Notes under the pieces: model-generated
What the model was told of the DNA's origin: nothing
Databases searched by the model: none
What the model saw: only the letters and a program-made list of their open reading frames with translations
Translations under genes and position numbers: made by a program
In this document: piece after piece, positions 25,370-33,536 of the stretch
How the letters are laid out: each line of letters opens with the position of its first letter
How positions within the stretch are numbered: position 1 is the first letter of the stretch
DNA from: Methanothrix sp.
GTDB lineage: Archaea > Halobacteriota > Methanosarcinia > Methanotrichales > Methanotrichaceae
Assembly: GCA_026394555.1 (NCBI GenBank)
Contig: JAPKXZ010000075.1
Coordinates: 107,080 to 171,079, forward strand
Reading direction: 5' to 3'
DNA: 64,000 bases

Positions 25370-26284
25370 ATGGCATTCAAAGTTCCCGCTGATATCGCCA
25401 AGGCAGCCATCGCTGCCGGATGCACGAAATGCAATATAACATGGCAAAAGCTCCTGATCTTGGGTTTCTTAGCCGGAGCCTACATCGCCTTTGGAGCCCT
25501 TTTGAGCGAGATTGTGGCAGGGGGCCTCTCCAACGGCACTATCACCGCCCCGGACGGTGGCATCTGGAAGATTGCTCTGCCTGCAGGCATAGTTAAGTTC
25601 GCCGCCGGAGCAGTGTTTCCAGTGGGCCTCATGCTGGTAGTAATAGGTGGCTCGGAGCTGTTCACAGGAAACTGCATGTTTGCGCCCATCAGCGTGCTCA
25701 ATGGCGAAGCCAGCATTAAGGGCCTCTTCAAGAACTGGTCGCTGGTCCTTTTGGGAAATTTCTTGGGATCGATATTTGTGGCTTATTTTCTGGCGTATCA
25801 TTGCGGATTTTTCGATAACCTGCCCTGGGCAGGATGGGCGGCAACTGTAGCCAACACCAAGTGCGGCCTGGACTTCGAGACTGCCTTCCTGCGCGGTGTG
25901 GGCTGCAACTGGCTGGTCTGCCTGGCCGTTTGGCTGGCCATAAGCTCGGAAGATGTGATTAGCAAGATCTTTGCCTGCTGGTTCCCTATCATGACCTTCG
26001 TCGCCATTGGCTTCGAACATAATGTGGCCAATATGTTCTTTATTCCTCTGGGCATCTTTGCCGCCAACAATCCTGCCATAGCCGCCAAGCTGGCCACGGC
26101 CAATGTGGCCACGGCAAACCTGGCCGGAAGCAATGGGTGGTACAACTTCTTTGTGACAAACCTCATCCCCGTCACCCTCGGCAACATCGTGGGAGCCGCC
26201 CTCTTCGTGGCGGCACTCTACTGGTATGTCTACCTCCGGGGACCTTTGTGCGTGATGAATGACAAGAAGACAGTCAAGAAGTAA
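25370..26284 (+). CDS. FNT family formate/nitrite channel (FdhC/FocA-like)
   Basis: 304 aa with six predicted membrane helices and the FNT hallmarks: LGFLAGAYIAFGALLSEI in the first helix, GGSELFTGNCMF in the third, and GCNWLVCLAVWLA in the fourth. The start at 25370 follows a strong GGAGGGAG site and gives the family N-terminus; the 41-residue upstream frame is leader. FNT channels conduct formate, nitrite, hydrosulfide or acetate-like anions. Formate is attractive because two FdhA-like genes lie upstream, but small carboxylates in general remain possible. Three direct repeats precede it. Confidence 0.92.
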   Translation: MAFKVPADIAKAAIAAGCTKCNITWQKLLILGFLAGAYIAFGALLSEIVAGGLSNGTITAPDGGIWKIALPAGIVKFAAGAVFPVGLMLVVIGGSELFTGNCMFAPISVLNGEASIKGLFKNWSLVLLGNFLGSIFVAYFLAYHCGFFDNLPWAGWAATVANTKCGLDFETAFLRGVGCNWLVCLAVWLAISSEDVISKIFACWFPIMTFVAIGFEHNVANMFFIPLGIFAANNPAIAAKLATANVATANLAGSNGWYNFFVTNLIPVTLGNIVGAALFVAALYWYVYLRGPLCVMNDKKTVKK

Positions 26285-26354
26285 ATCTCCACCATGGGCT
26301 TACAAGGGAAGTGAGGGGCCAGACACCTTACTTCTTACCAATTTTATTCACATC

Positions 26355-27224
26355 TCATTGCAGGCGGTCATGTTCCTCACGGGAGATATCTGAAATTATG
26401 CTCAAGGCCAGATAACACGATTCCAGGGTAGATATGCCGCCGAACTGTGACCCTCTAAAACCGCCATTTGCGTTTTGAAGGGAGTCTATGAAAGATGCAA
26501 TTACTAAGGGATCAGGATTTCTAACATATTGTGCGATCCGGTGACCTGCATATGTGCTCTCAAGGGTCACTGAGCTAGCTGTGGGATTTCCTACATATCC
26601 CTTTCTGGTTGTGCAGCGTTTCAAGAAGTCTGAGATTTGCTCGATATAAGAGGACGACAAGGTGATAGGATAGCTTCTCTTTTCCATAGCGTTCAGAATC
26701 TCTACGGCTATGTAAGTGCTCATGATATCCTGGCGGTTGCTCATATCTAGAAGCGCGAGGGTCAAGTTCACCAAACCGCTATCTATGCTGTCAGTACCCA
26801 GCTCTATGCGCTTAAGAACTGCGCTTAAAGACGATGAAAATATGCTCGACCCATACATTCCATATAATTCGTATTTGAAATAGCGAATGATAGGCGTGGT
26901 TGGAACTGTGCAAGGTCTTTGTTGCTCATCACCGTTGAAGATCCACCGCAGATTTCCATCTTGATAGTCTGCCTTCGCCCCGGTCAATTTCAAGCACTTC
27001 ATGGCATAGTAAGCCCCGTTAAAATCGAACTGGTCATACTCGGACAGGAAACGGATTATTTCGCCATCTGGCGAGTCTGCCTCTAGCATTTTGAGGCAAG
27101 CCAAGGCAAAAAATGTGTCTCGGATGGTTGGAGGGAGTTCTCTTACAAATGAGTAACCGCTTCCAGCATTTTCTTTAATCTGCCTTTCATCGATGTACCG
27201 GATAAGGGCCTTTATGTCTGGCAT
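26355..27224 (-). CDS. Prenyltransferase/squalene-cyclase-like alpha/alpha toroid protein
   Basis: 289 aa from ATG 27224, which has a strong GGAGGAG site; the longer frame to 27248 lacks one. It contains repeated helical units with the signature Q-N-x-(N/D)-G-G-F (LQNANGGFRGSQFGGI, STLESCYLAL). These are the repeats shared by protein prenyltransferase beta subunits, terpene cyclases and complement C3d. The zinc ligands of prenyltransferases and the DxDD acid motif of squalene-hopene cyclase are not evident, so it is probably a non-catalytic or novel toroid. It is transcribed away from the glnA riboswitch region. Confidence 0.7.
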   Translation of the reverse strand: MPDIKALIRYIDERQIKENAGSGYSFVRELPPTIRDTFFALACLKMLEADSPDGEIIRFLSEYDQFDFNGAYYAMKCLKLTGAKADYQDGNLRWIFNGDEQQRPCTVPTTPIIRYFKYELYGMYGSSIFSSSLSAVLKRIELGTDSIDSGLVNLTLALLDMSNRQDIMSTYIAVEILNAMEKRSYPITLSSSYIEQISDFLKRCTTRKGYVGNPTASSVTLESTYAGHRIAQYVRNPDPLVIASFIDSLQNANGGFRGSQFGGISTLESCYLALSIISDISREEHDRLQ

Positions 27225-27398
27225 GACGCTCCTCCTAACAGGAGTCATCAGCCATAAGGGCGGTTTAGGGTGGACTCCATCACCACCAGCCTCATTAAGT
27301 TAGTTGCTTTCGGATTAAAGTATTCCGGTGAGAATTTGCAATCTCTCGGATGTAGCGAAAATTATTAAAACTCAACTCGTAGAGCATGAGCACATCTT

Positions 27399-27487
27399 GG
27401 GCGATGGGGTCCGCCCAGGCAAGAGCCTGAACTGCCCAATGGGCTGATGACACCTACTGATAAAAGAGACAAGCAGAACGGTAGGTG
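27399..27487 (+). promoter_or_regulatory. Fluoride riboswitch (crcB motif) before glnA
   Basis: GGCGATGGGGTCCGCC (27400-27415), a GCCC-AAT-GGGC hairpin, and GGCTGATGACACCTAC (27442-27457) reproduce the conserved fluoride aptamer, including the pseudoknot-forming GGGGTC and GACACC. CACCTAC (27451-27457) is exactly complementary to GTAGGTG (27481-27487), which is the ribosome-binding site of glnA. The two states exclude each other, implying fluoride-dependent opening of translation. The same motif with the same complement occurs at 29003. Confidence 0.88.
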
Positions 27488-27496
27488 CAGACAAAT

Positions 27497-28822
27497 ATGT
27501 ACTCAGATGAACAGGTGCTTAAGGCAGTCCAAGAGAAGAACGTTGAGACTATCAGGTTACAGTTCACGGACGTCCAGGGCATAGTAAAAAATGTTGCTAT
27601 CCCCGCCAATCGACTGGGAAAAGCGTTACAAAGCGGCATAGCTTTTGATGGTTCCTCGATTGAGGGCTTCGCGCGAATTCAAGAATCGGACATGATTTTG
27701 AGGCCGGATGTATCCACCTTTGCCACCCTGCCCTGGAGATCACAGGATGGAGCCAATGAAGCGAGATTTATCTGCGATGTTCATCATCCTAATGGAAAAC
27801 CCTTTGAGGGAGACCCCAGGTTTGTACTGAAACGGCAGCTTGAACTGGCTAAGGATATGGGATACGCCATGAATGTCGGCCCGGAGCTGGAGTTCTTCCT
27901 CTTTGAAAAGCAGAACGCCGACTGTGCGACCGTACCGCATGACTTCGGAGGCTACTTCGACATGGGTCCTGTGGATCTGGCCGAGGACGTTAGAAGAGAG
28001 ATCATCAGGGCCTTGACCGAGATGGACTTTACCATTGAGGCATCCCATCATGAGGTGGCACGCGGCCAGCATGAGATTGACTTTGTCTATGACGATGCTC
28101 TCAAGAATGCAGATAAGGTAGTGACATTCAAGTACGTGACCAAAACCATTGCCATGAAAGAAGGTCTGCGTGCCACCTTCATGCCCAAGCCCATCTACGG
28201 CACGGCAGGAACCGGCATGCATGTCAATATCTCCCTTTTCCGGGGTGAAGAGAACGCTTTCTTCGATCCTCTGGGGCCCATGAATATTAGCGACCTGGCC
28301 AGGTTCTTCGTAGGCGGCTTAATAGAGCACGCCAACGCCATAACCGCCGTGGCCAATCCCCTTATCAACTCTTACAAGCGCCTGGTATCGGGCTTTGAGG
28401 CTCCCGTTTATATGACCTGGTCCGGGCCGAATAGATCGTCGCTCATAAGAGTACCAGCAGCACGCGGTCTCTCCACCCGCTTGGAGTTTCGCTCTCCTGA
28501 TCCCACCTGTAATCCTTACTTAGCGTTTGCGGTCATTTTAGCCGCGGGACTGGACGGCATACATAGAAGCATCGATCCGGGGGAACCAGTAGATCTCAAT
28601 GTCTACGATCTCTCCAATGCAGAACGGAAATCGTTGGCGATTAAGACCTTGCCCGCCAACCTGAAGGAGGCATTGGACTTCTTGGAGGGAGACAAAGTGA
28701 TACGTGAAGCTCTAGGTGAGCACGTCTTTGAAAACATCATGCGGCTGGGCATGATGGAATGGGAAGCGTACAACACCTTTGTCCATCCCTGGGAGATTGA
28801 GAGGTACATAAACGCTTTCTAG
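27497..28822 (+). CDS. glnA: Glutamine synthetase type I
   Basis: 441 aa. It makes glutamine from glutamate, ammonia and ATP as a dodecamer. Signatures are FDGSSIEGFARIQESDM (glutamate-binding loop), NVGPELEFFLFE (metal-binding Glu), GTGMHVNISLF, NPLINSYKRLVSGFEAP (ammonia/Asn loop) and EFRSPDPTCNPYLAFA. The adenylylation Tyr region of enterobacterial GS-I-beta is absent, as in GS-I-alpha. An in-frame GTG at 27485 lies inside the riboswitch-sequestered GTAGGTG, whereas ATG 27497 leaves this sequence as ribosome-binding site and gives the standard length. Control by a fluoride riboswitch is unexpected for this enzyme. Confidence 0.95.
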   Translation: MYSDEQVLKAVQEKNVETIRLQFTDVQGIVKNVAIPANRLGKALQSGIAFDGSSIEGFARIQESDMILRPDVSTFATLPWRSQDGANEARFICDVHHPNGKPFEGDPRFVLKRQLELAKDMGYAMNVGPELEFFLFEKQNADCATVPHDFGGYFDMGPVDLAEDVRREIIRALTEMDFTIEASHHEVARGQHEIDFVYDDALKNADKVVTFKYVTKTIAMKEGLRATFMPKPIYGTAGTGMHVNISLFRGEENAFFDPLGPMNISDLARFFVGGLIEHANAITAVANPLINSYKRLVSGFEAPVYMTWSGPNRSSLIRVPAARGLSTRLEFRSPDPTCNPYLAFAVILAAGLDGIHRSIDPGEPVDLNVYDLSNAERKSLAIKTLPANLKEALDFLEGDKVIREALGEHVFENIMRLGMMEWEAYNTFVHPWEIERYINAF

Positions 28823-28843
28823 AGTTCTTTTAAATTTTAAACC

Positions 28844-28850
28844 TTTTTTT
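28844..28850 (+). terminator. Oligo-T terminator after glnA
   Basis: Seven T following an AT-rich stretch 20 bases after the stop codon. It separates glnA from the second riboswitch unit. Confidence 0.4.
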
Positions 28851-29002
28851 GTCGCGAAATAGATACTTCAGCGCTTCACACTAGGCTGCTATGGTTGTCA
28901 TATCAATTTTTTATTCGACCTAATATTTATAATCATAAACCAATATAATTATAAATTGAACCAGATATTTTTATAACCCTGATGAGCAATGATCCCGTGC
29001 TT

Positions 29003-29090
29003 GGCGATGGGGTCCGCCTGGGAATAAATGCCTGAATCGCCTATGTGGCTGATGACACCTACCAGAACATAGTTGGAGTGACTGTAGGTG
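29003..29090 (+). promoter_or_regulatory. Fluoride riboswitch (crcB motif) before cation antiporter
   Basis: GGCGATGGGGTCCGCC (29003-29018) and GGCTGATGACACCTAC (29047-29062) are identical to the conserved halves of the element before glnA. CACCTAC (29056-29062) is complementary to GTAGGTG (29084-29090), which contains the GTG start codon of the antiporter. Fluoride binding would hold CACC in the pseudoknot and free the start. AT-rich TATA candidates lie at ~28920-28975. Confidence 0.9.
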
Positions 29091-30203
29091 GCAGTAGAGC
29101 TTTATTCGACTGCTTTGATAGCAGTAGTTGTAGTAGTAACCGGCATTTTGAGCATCAGGCTGCGTATCTCTTCTTCGATCCTTGAGGTGGGAGCGGGAAT
29201 ACTACTTGCCAGCTTCCTTGGAGTAAAGATCGAGCCATGGCTTGATTTCCTGGCGACATTTGGCGGCTTGATGCTTACTTTTCTGGCCGGGGCTGAGGTT
29301 GATCTCTATCTATTGAGGCATAGCGCCAAGAAAAGCTTCACTATCGGCGGCATGGCTTTTGTAGTTCCCTTGATCGGAGAGATAGTCTTCTTGTCTGCGT
29401 TTACTGATTGGTCTTTCCTGGCCACGCTGGCAGCAAGCCTCGCCTTGACAACCACATCGGTGGCTGTGGTATATTCTGTGCTGCTGGAGTACGAACTGCT
29501 GGACCAGAAGGCAAGCAAGCTAATAATAGCAGCTACCTTTGTGAACGATATACTAACTCTGATCGGAATCAACCTGATATCACCGAGCTTCAACCTGTAC
29601 ACCATTGCCTTCTTGGTCATAATAGCCTTCATGATTCTGGTGCTGCCGAAAATGCTGGAGTTTCTGGTGGACAGCTACGGCAAAAGGGCCGTGGAACTGG
29701 AACTCCGATTCATATTTGCCTCTATGCTTGGTGTCTCTTTCATCGCCGACGCAGGCAGACTTCATGCTGTCTTTGGTGCATTCGTCTTGGGTCTCGTGTT
29801 CGCGAACTGCATTCATAGCTACAGCGATATACTATCAAAGACCCGATCCGTGACATTTTCCCTTCTGTCACCAGCGTTCTTCGTCCGAGCCGGCATGCTC
29901 ATCTCCCTGCCTGCAATTACGCAGAACATAGGCCTAATCTTAGGATTGCTGGGCGCAAAGATGCTGTCCAAGTTCATGGGAACATACTACTTCAACAAAA
30001 AGTGGATTCCAGAGGCTCCGATCTTTTCCACAATGCTCCTTTCCACTGGGCTCACCGTGGGAACGATAACTGCAACCCTGGGACGGGATCTGGGTTTCCT
30101 TGATCAGACTCAGTTCTCCATTGCTGTGACCGCTGTGATCATGAGCGCTGTGGTTCCCACTCTCATTGCCAAGAGGTTTGTGCCAACCAGTACGCAAAAA
30201 TAA
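29088..30203 (+). CDS. CPA2/Kef-type cation:proton antiporter
   Basis: 371 aa with ten or more hydrophobic helices and no soluble C-terminal domain. The features are those of the Na+(K+)/H+ exchanger superfamily: GILLASFLGVKIEP, MLTFLAGAEVDLYLL, TTTSVAVVYSVLLEY and LHAVFGAFVLGLVFANC. The start is a GTG embedded in the riboswitch-complementary GTAGGTG; no ATG lies nearby. A fluoride riboswitch upstream and a universal stress protein downstream match associations known for this RNA class (KefB-like carriers, UspA). The role is probably ion/pH homeostasis during fluoride stress. Confidence 0.88.
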   Translation: MAVELYSTALIAVVVVVTGILSIRLRISSSILEVGAGILLASFLGVKIEPWLDFLATFGGLMLTFLAGAEVDLYLLRHSAKKSFTIGGMAFVVPLIGEIVFLSAFTDWSFLATLAASLALTTTSVAVVYSVLLEYELLDQKASKLIIAATFVNDILTLIGINLISPSFNLYTIAFLVIIAFMILVLPKMLEFLVDSYGKRAVELELRFIFASMLGVSFIADAGRLHAVFGAFVLGLVFANCIHSYSDILSKTRSVTFSLLSPAFFVRAGMLISLPAITQNIGLILGLLGAKMLSKFMGTYYFNKKWIPEAPIFSTMLLSTGLTVGTITATLGRDLGFLDQTQFSIAVTAVIMSAVVPTLIAKRFVPTSTQK

Positions 30204-30256
30204 AATGATAGTTCATATAAGTTAAGATACTAATTAATGAAGGAGGAAGTAAGAAT

Positions 30257-30703
30257 ATGGAAAGCGTTGAGGATTATGGGATTAGGAGGATAGTGGTTGC
30301 TGTGGATACCTCTGACTACTCCGAGATGGTTGTGGCTAGAGCTTCTGCAATCGCAATTGCTTCCTCTGCAGAGATTCATGTGATCAGCGTTGTGAGCCTT
30401 CCCAAGCTGATAGCCTCTGAGGCAGATATCGGGATACAGGACGTCCGCCTCAGCGAAAAAGAGTTTCATGAGCATCATAAGAGGCTAATAGATGAATATC
30501 TGAAGGGGCACGATTTGCATATCGAATCACGTGTGCTTCACGGCGACCCTTCCGGCAAGATCCTCTCATATGCAAATGAGATCGGAGCCGATTTGATTGT
30601 CATGGGCAGCAAGGCCTATGGCAAGGTTCAAAGGTTTCTTTTAGGCGGGGTGTCCGAGGACGTGGTAAGGAATGCGAAATGCTCGGTAATGATCGCGAAA
30701 TAG
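30257..30703 (+). CDS. Universal stress protein UspA family
   Basis: 148 aa. The N-terminal strand IRRIVVAVDTSDYSE and C-terminal ATP-binding signature GADLIVMGSKAYGKVQRFLL, followed by GGVSEDVVRNAKCSVMI, match the ATP-binding UspA type (G-2x-G-9x-G-S/T pattern). A strong GGAGG site precedes the ATG. It follows the antiporter by 53 bases on the same strand and is probably part of the fluoride-responsive transcript. Confidence 0.92.
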   Translation: MESVEDYGIRRIVVAVDTSDYSEMVVARASAIAIASSAEIHVISVVSLPKLIASEADIGIQDVRLSEKEFHEHHKRLIDEYLKGHDLHIESRVLHGDPSGKILSYANEIGADLIVMGSKAYGKVQRFLLGGVSEDVVRNAKCSVMIAK

Positions 30704-30709
30704 CTCTAA

Positions 30710-31162
30710 TTACGTTTTCCTGAGAAGCTCAGCTACATCTTCCATGGAATTTTTCTCTCGCAAAGCCGCAAGCTTGGGTGGCGATTCCTGGAACAGTTCC
30801 ATTGCATTGAAGAATCTGTCCAGCACATCTCCGCTGTATGTGGGTACCAGGAAGATGTGGGTATGTGGTATTCTCCTGCCCCGGGCATACATGCAGACAA
30901 AGTCAGGATTCAAGGCATTCATCATCTTCTCAGCTACGATCTTTGCCACTCGAAAAAGGCTGGCATTCTCCTCTTCAGAGAGCTCATGCCACCAGGGCAC
31001 GTGCCTCTTGGGAATGACCAGGCAGTGCCCTTTTGAGAAGGGGTTGATATCGAGTATGGCTAAAGAGAGTTCGTCCTCATAGATCTTGCCGCAAGGTGCT
31101 TTCTCTTCAATAATATCGCAGAAGATACAGCCGTTCTTCGTTCCTTCGACCATAACGCCCAC
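30710..31162 (-). CDS. HIT family protein with modified His triad
   Basis: 150 aa. CIFCDIIEEKAPC is the N-terminal zinc/Cys segment common to HIT hydrolases. INPFSKGHCLVIPKRHVPWW is the nucleotide-binding strand. The active-site region reads PHTHIFLVP, where the canonical pattern is H-x-H-x-H; the first two His, including the nucleophilic middle one, are present, but the third is Phe. Likely a nucleotide hydrolase or transferase with altered activity. It is convergent with uspA, the two stops being seven bases apart. The start could also be Met4. Confidence 0.87.
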   Translation of the reverse strand: MGVMVEGTKNGCIFCDIIEEKAPCGKIYEDELSLAILDINPFSKGHCLVIPKRHVPWWHELSEEENASLFRVAKIVAEKMMNALNPDFVCMYARGRRIPHTHIFLVPTYSGDVLDRFFNAMELFQESPPKLAALREKNSMEDVAELLRKT

Positions 31163-31373
31163 CCTTAGGACTAATTAAGCCATCATTAATGATTAATCCT
31201 TTTCCATACGGGGATCATAATTTCAGGGCGATGAGGTCCTCTAAGGCTATGGCCGCAGGAAGATAGATGCGAAAAAGCTATGGAGAATTTATTCGCAGGA
31301 AAGCTCAATATCGATGATTGAGCATATTGCAGCGCATGCAGACAAAGATTAAAGGAATGGAAGTGAAACCGAT

Positions 31374-32177
31374 TTGAATGAGACATTTTCCTACAACCAA
31401 AGGGCCCCGCTAAACCAAGAAGAAGTTGGCATTGAATACCGAAACGGCATCTTTGTGCACGATATCAGCTATGCTGGCGTAAAGGGTGGACGAATCAGAG
31501 CTTATCTGGTTGCACCTCCCGGAAAAGGCCCATTTGCGGGCGTTATCTTCGTGCATCCTGGCCCAGGAAACAGATCTTCCTTTTTGGATGAAGCGATAAC
31601 TCTGGCGAAGGCTAACGCGACCTGCCTACTCATTGATGCACCCTGGGCCGATGGTGCTTTGTTTGGCAAAAGAGCCAGCGGACGGCCGGAAGATGTGCGT
31701 GACTGGTTCATCGAGATTGCCATTGATCTACGCCGCGCCGTTGATCTGATCTCTTCGCTGCCAAGCGTGGATATTAACAGGATAGCATTCGTCGGCCACA
31801 GTCTCGGCGCTCTTTTTGGTGGGATTATGTCTGGTGTGGACAAGAGGATTAAAGCCAGCGTGCTGATAGCGGGCGTAGGAAGCTTCACGGATGTGGCCCG
31901 TCTCAACATGCCCACCCTTGTCGGAGACGAGCTGGAAAAATATAAAAAGATCATGGAACCGATCGACCCCTTGCGCTACATAAAAAATGCCGCTCCTTCT
32001 GTCCTGTTCTTCCAATTCGGTAGTAAGGATGTATTTTTTCCCAGGCAGAAATTCCTGGAATATTATGAAGCGGGTAGCAATCCTAAATCCATTCAATGGT
32101 ATAATGCAGACCATTATAGTCTCAATGAAGAAGGAAGGTCCTATCGAATAGAGTGGATTCAGGGCTTTTTGCTCTGA
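31374..32177 (+). CDS. Alpha/beta hydrolase (dienelactone hydrolase-like)
   Basis: 267 aa with a TTG start. The fold elements are AGVIFVHPGPGNRSS (oxyanion loop), the nucleophile elbow AFVGHSLGALFGG, the acid in FGSKDVFFP and the catalytic His in NADHYSLNEE. This gives a complete Ser-Asp-His triad. No signal peptide, so it acts in the cytoplasm on an unknown ester or thioester. The C-terminal end overlaps the convergent cysteine-cluster gene by ~19 bases. Confidence 0.85.
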   Translation: MNETFSYNQRAPLNQEEVGIEYRNGIFVHDISYAGVKGGRIRAYLVAPPGKGPFAGVIFVHPGPGNRSSFLDEAITLAKANATCLLIDAPWADGALFGKRASGRPEDVRDWFIEIAIDLRRAVDLISSLPSVDINRIAFVGHSLGALFGGIMSGVDKRIKASVLIAGVGSFTDVARLNMPTLVGDELEKYKKIMEPIDPLRYIKNAAPSVLFFQFGSKDVFFPRQKFLEYYEAGSNPKSIQWYNADHYSLNEEGRSYRIEWIQGFLL

Positions 32178-32818
32178 TCGAGGGCCAATTTTTGATGTAT
32201 TGCGGCCCAGTGGTTCTCGCAGATGATCCACCAGCCCAGGGTCTCTTTGGCCAGAACGCGCGCTGCCGGGCAGAAGGCATCAACGGCCAGGTTGTAGGGC
32301 ATCTCTTGCAGGGGCGGATGAAGTGGGTATTTGGTGCAGGTAAGGGGCCTGATCTCATAGATGGAGCAGCCTAAGTCTGGGTCATAAAACGGACAGGGTT
32401 GCTTCAGCACCCAGGCCTGCAGGGCCTTTTCGTACCGGCAGAGGGCTTTTAGTCTCTTCTTTCCTACGCGCTCCGCAATCCTTTCAAAATCCTCTTTCTC
32501 AAGGTATAGGCCAGCCCCTGGTGTATAGCAGCACCGGCCGCATTGCCTGCATTGGAAACGCTCCCAAAAAAGCCCCACTCCCGCGTCTGAGCCTTCCCGT
32601 TCGTCTCGGGCGGGCAGGGGCAGGGAGATATCGAAGGGAACCTTCTCTCCCTGGTCGATCTTGACAATCTGCTCCTCCTTTTTTAAAACGGACCAGTGGG
32701 GCCGAAGGCGCAGAAGCTCAACATGTCTACCCTGCCGCTTGTCTTCGACGCAAGAGGAGAAGCAAAGCTGGTGGCAGAGACGACGCACACGAGTGATGTT
32801 GTTGCTATTGCTACTCAT
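32159..32818 (-). CDS. YkgJ-type cysteine cluster protein
   Basis: 219 aa. The core RFQCRQCGRCCYTPGAG, then PCPFYDPDLGCSIYEIRPLTC, is the CxxCxxCC...C pattern of the UPF0153/YkgJ zinc- or iron-chelating family. The N-terminal ~70 residues are basic and not conserved. Function of the family is unknown. The start is supported by an AGGGGA site just upstream. It overlaps the end of the convergent hydrolase gene. Confidence 0.85.
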   Translation of the reverse strand: MSSNSNNITRVRRLCHQLCFSSCVEDKRQGRHVELLRLRPHWSVLKKEEQIVKIDQGEKVPFDISLPLPARDEREGSDAGVGLFWERFQCRQCGRCCYTPGAGLYLEKEDFERIAERVGKKRLKALCRYEKALQAWVLKQPCPFYDPDLGCSIYEIRPLTCTKYPLHPPLQEMPYNLAVDAFCPAARVLAKETLGWWIICENHWAAIHQKLALDQSKKP

Positions 32819-32981
32819 ATCATATTCCCCTGCTCAATTTCATTTGCGGATCATTTGCCATCATATTCTTTGATATTTATGCGCTCTCTATTGCCGATCA
32901 CTTTCGCCCCGCGCGGCTCCACCTTATTATCCTCTACTATCCTTTGTTGTTTGAGTAATAATTTCGCGTTAGGTGATATAG

Positions 32982-33446
32982 ATGTCTAAGAACCCAGAAT
33001 TTGCAAAATACGGCTCCGACATTGCCCGCCATCAAGATGCCATTCGTTCTGCTAATGAGGATCTGATCAAGCTCTCCCAGAGGTTTGGACGCATGATGCC
33101 CAAGCTCTCCAAGCTGGACTCCGCGGCTATTCTCTCCTGGTTTGGCCTTTACAATAAGGTCAAGGATAAAGCTAAAAAGGCAGATGAGGAACTGGCTGAC
33201 CTTACCAATAACGAGCAAGCAGCTGCAAATCCCGTTCTGCAATTGCAGATCAATTACTACTACACCCAAAGGCAGCGGCTTTACTTTAAAGTAGAGGTCA
33301 TGGATGACATCATCAGCGGCATGATGGAGGACCTCTTGGAGAACGGCAGCTTCGAGGAGGCGCAAAAGCAGGAGATGCGCACCGCACTCGATGCAACCAT
33401 GGAAAAGAGCATGCAGCAATCCATGGCGGCACCGGTTTCTGCCTGA
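32982..33446 (+). CDS. Hypothetical helical protein (154 aa)
   Basis: An almost entirely alpha-helical, charged protein with heptad-like stretches (NKVKDKAKKADEELADLTNN, LENGSFEEAQKQEMRTAL), likely a coiled-coil bundle. No membrane segment or signal. No family recognised. The next gene on the strand (33537) is also an uncharacterised acidic protein, and the two may form a unit. Confidence 0.65.
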   Translation: MSKNPEFAKYGSDIARHQDAIRSANEDLIKLSQRFGRMMPKLSKLDSAAILSWFGLYNKVKDKAKKADEELADLTNNEQAAANPVLQLQINYYYTQRQRLYFKVEVMDDIISGMMEDLLENGSFEEAQKQEMRTALDATMEKSMQQSMAAPVSA

Positions 33447-33536
33447 GCGAACCCAGGCCGGGCATTTGCCCCCTGATTTTAGAAGACTAACAAATCACCG
33501 GCAAGCCTCATAAGCAAAGATCACGATCCGACTATT

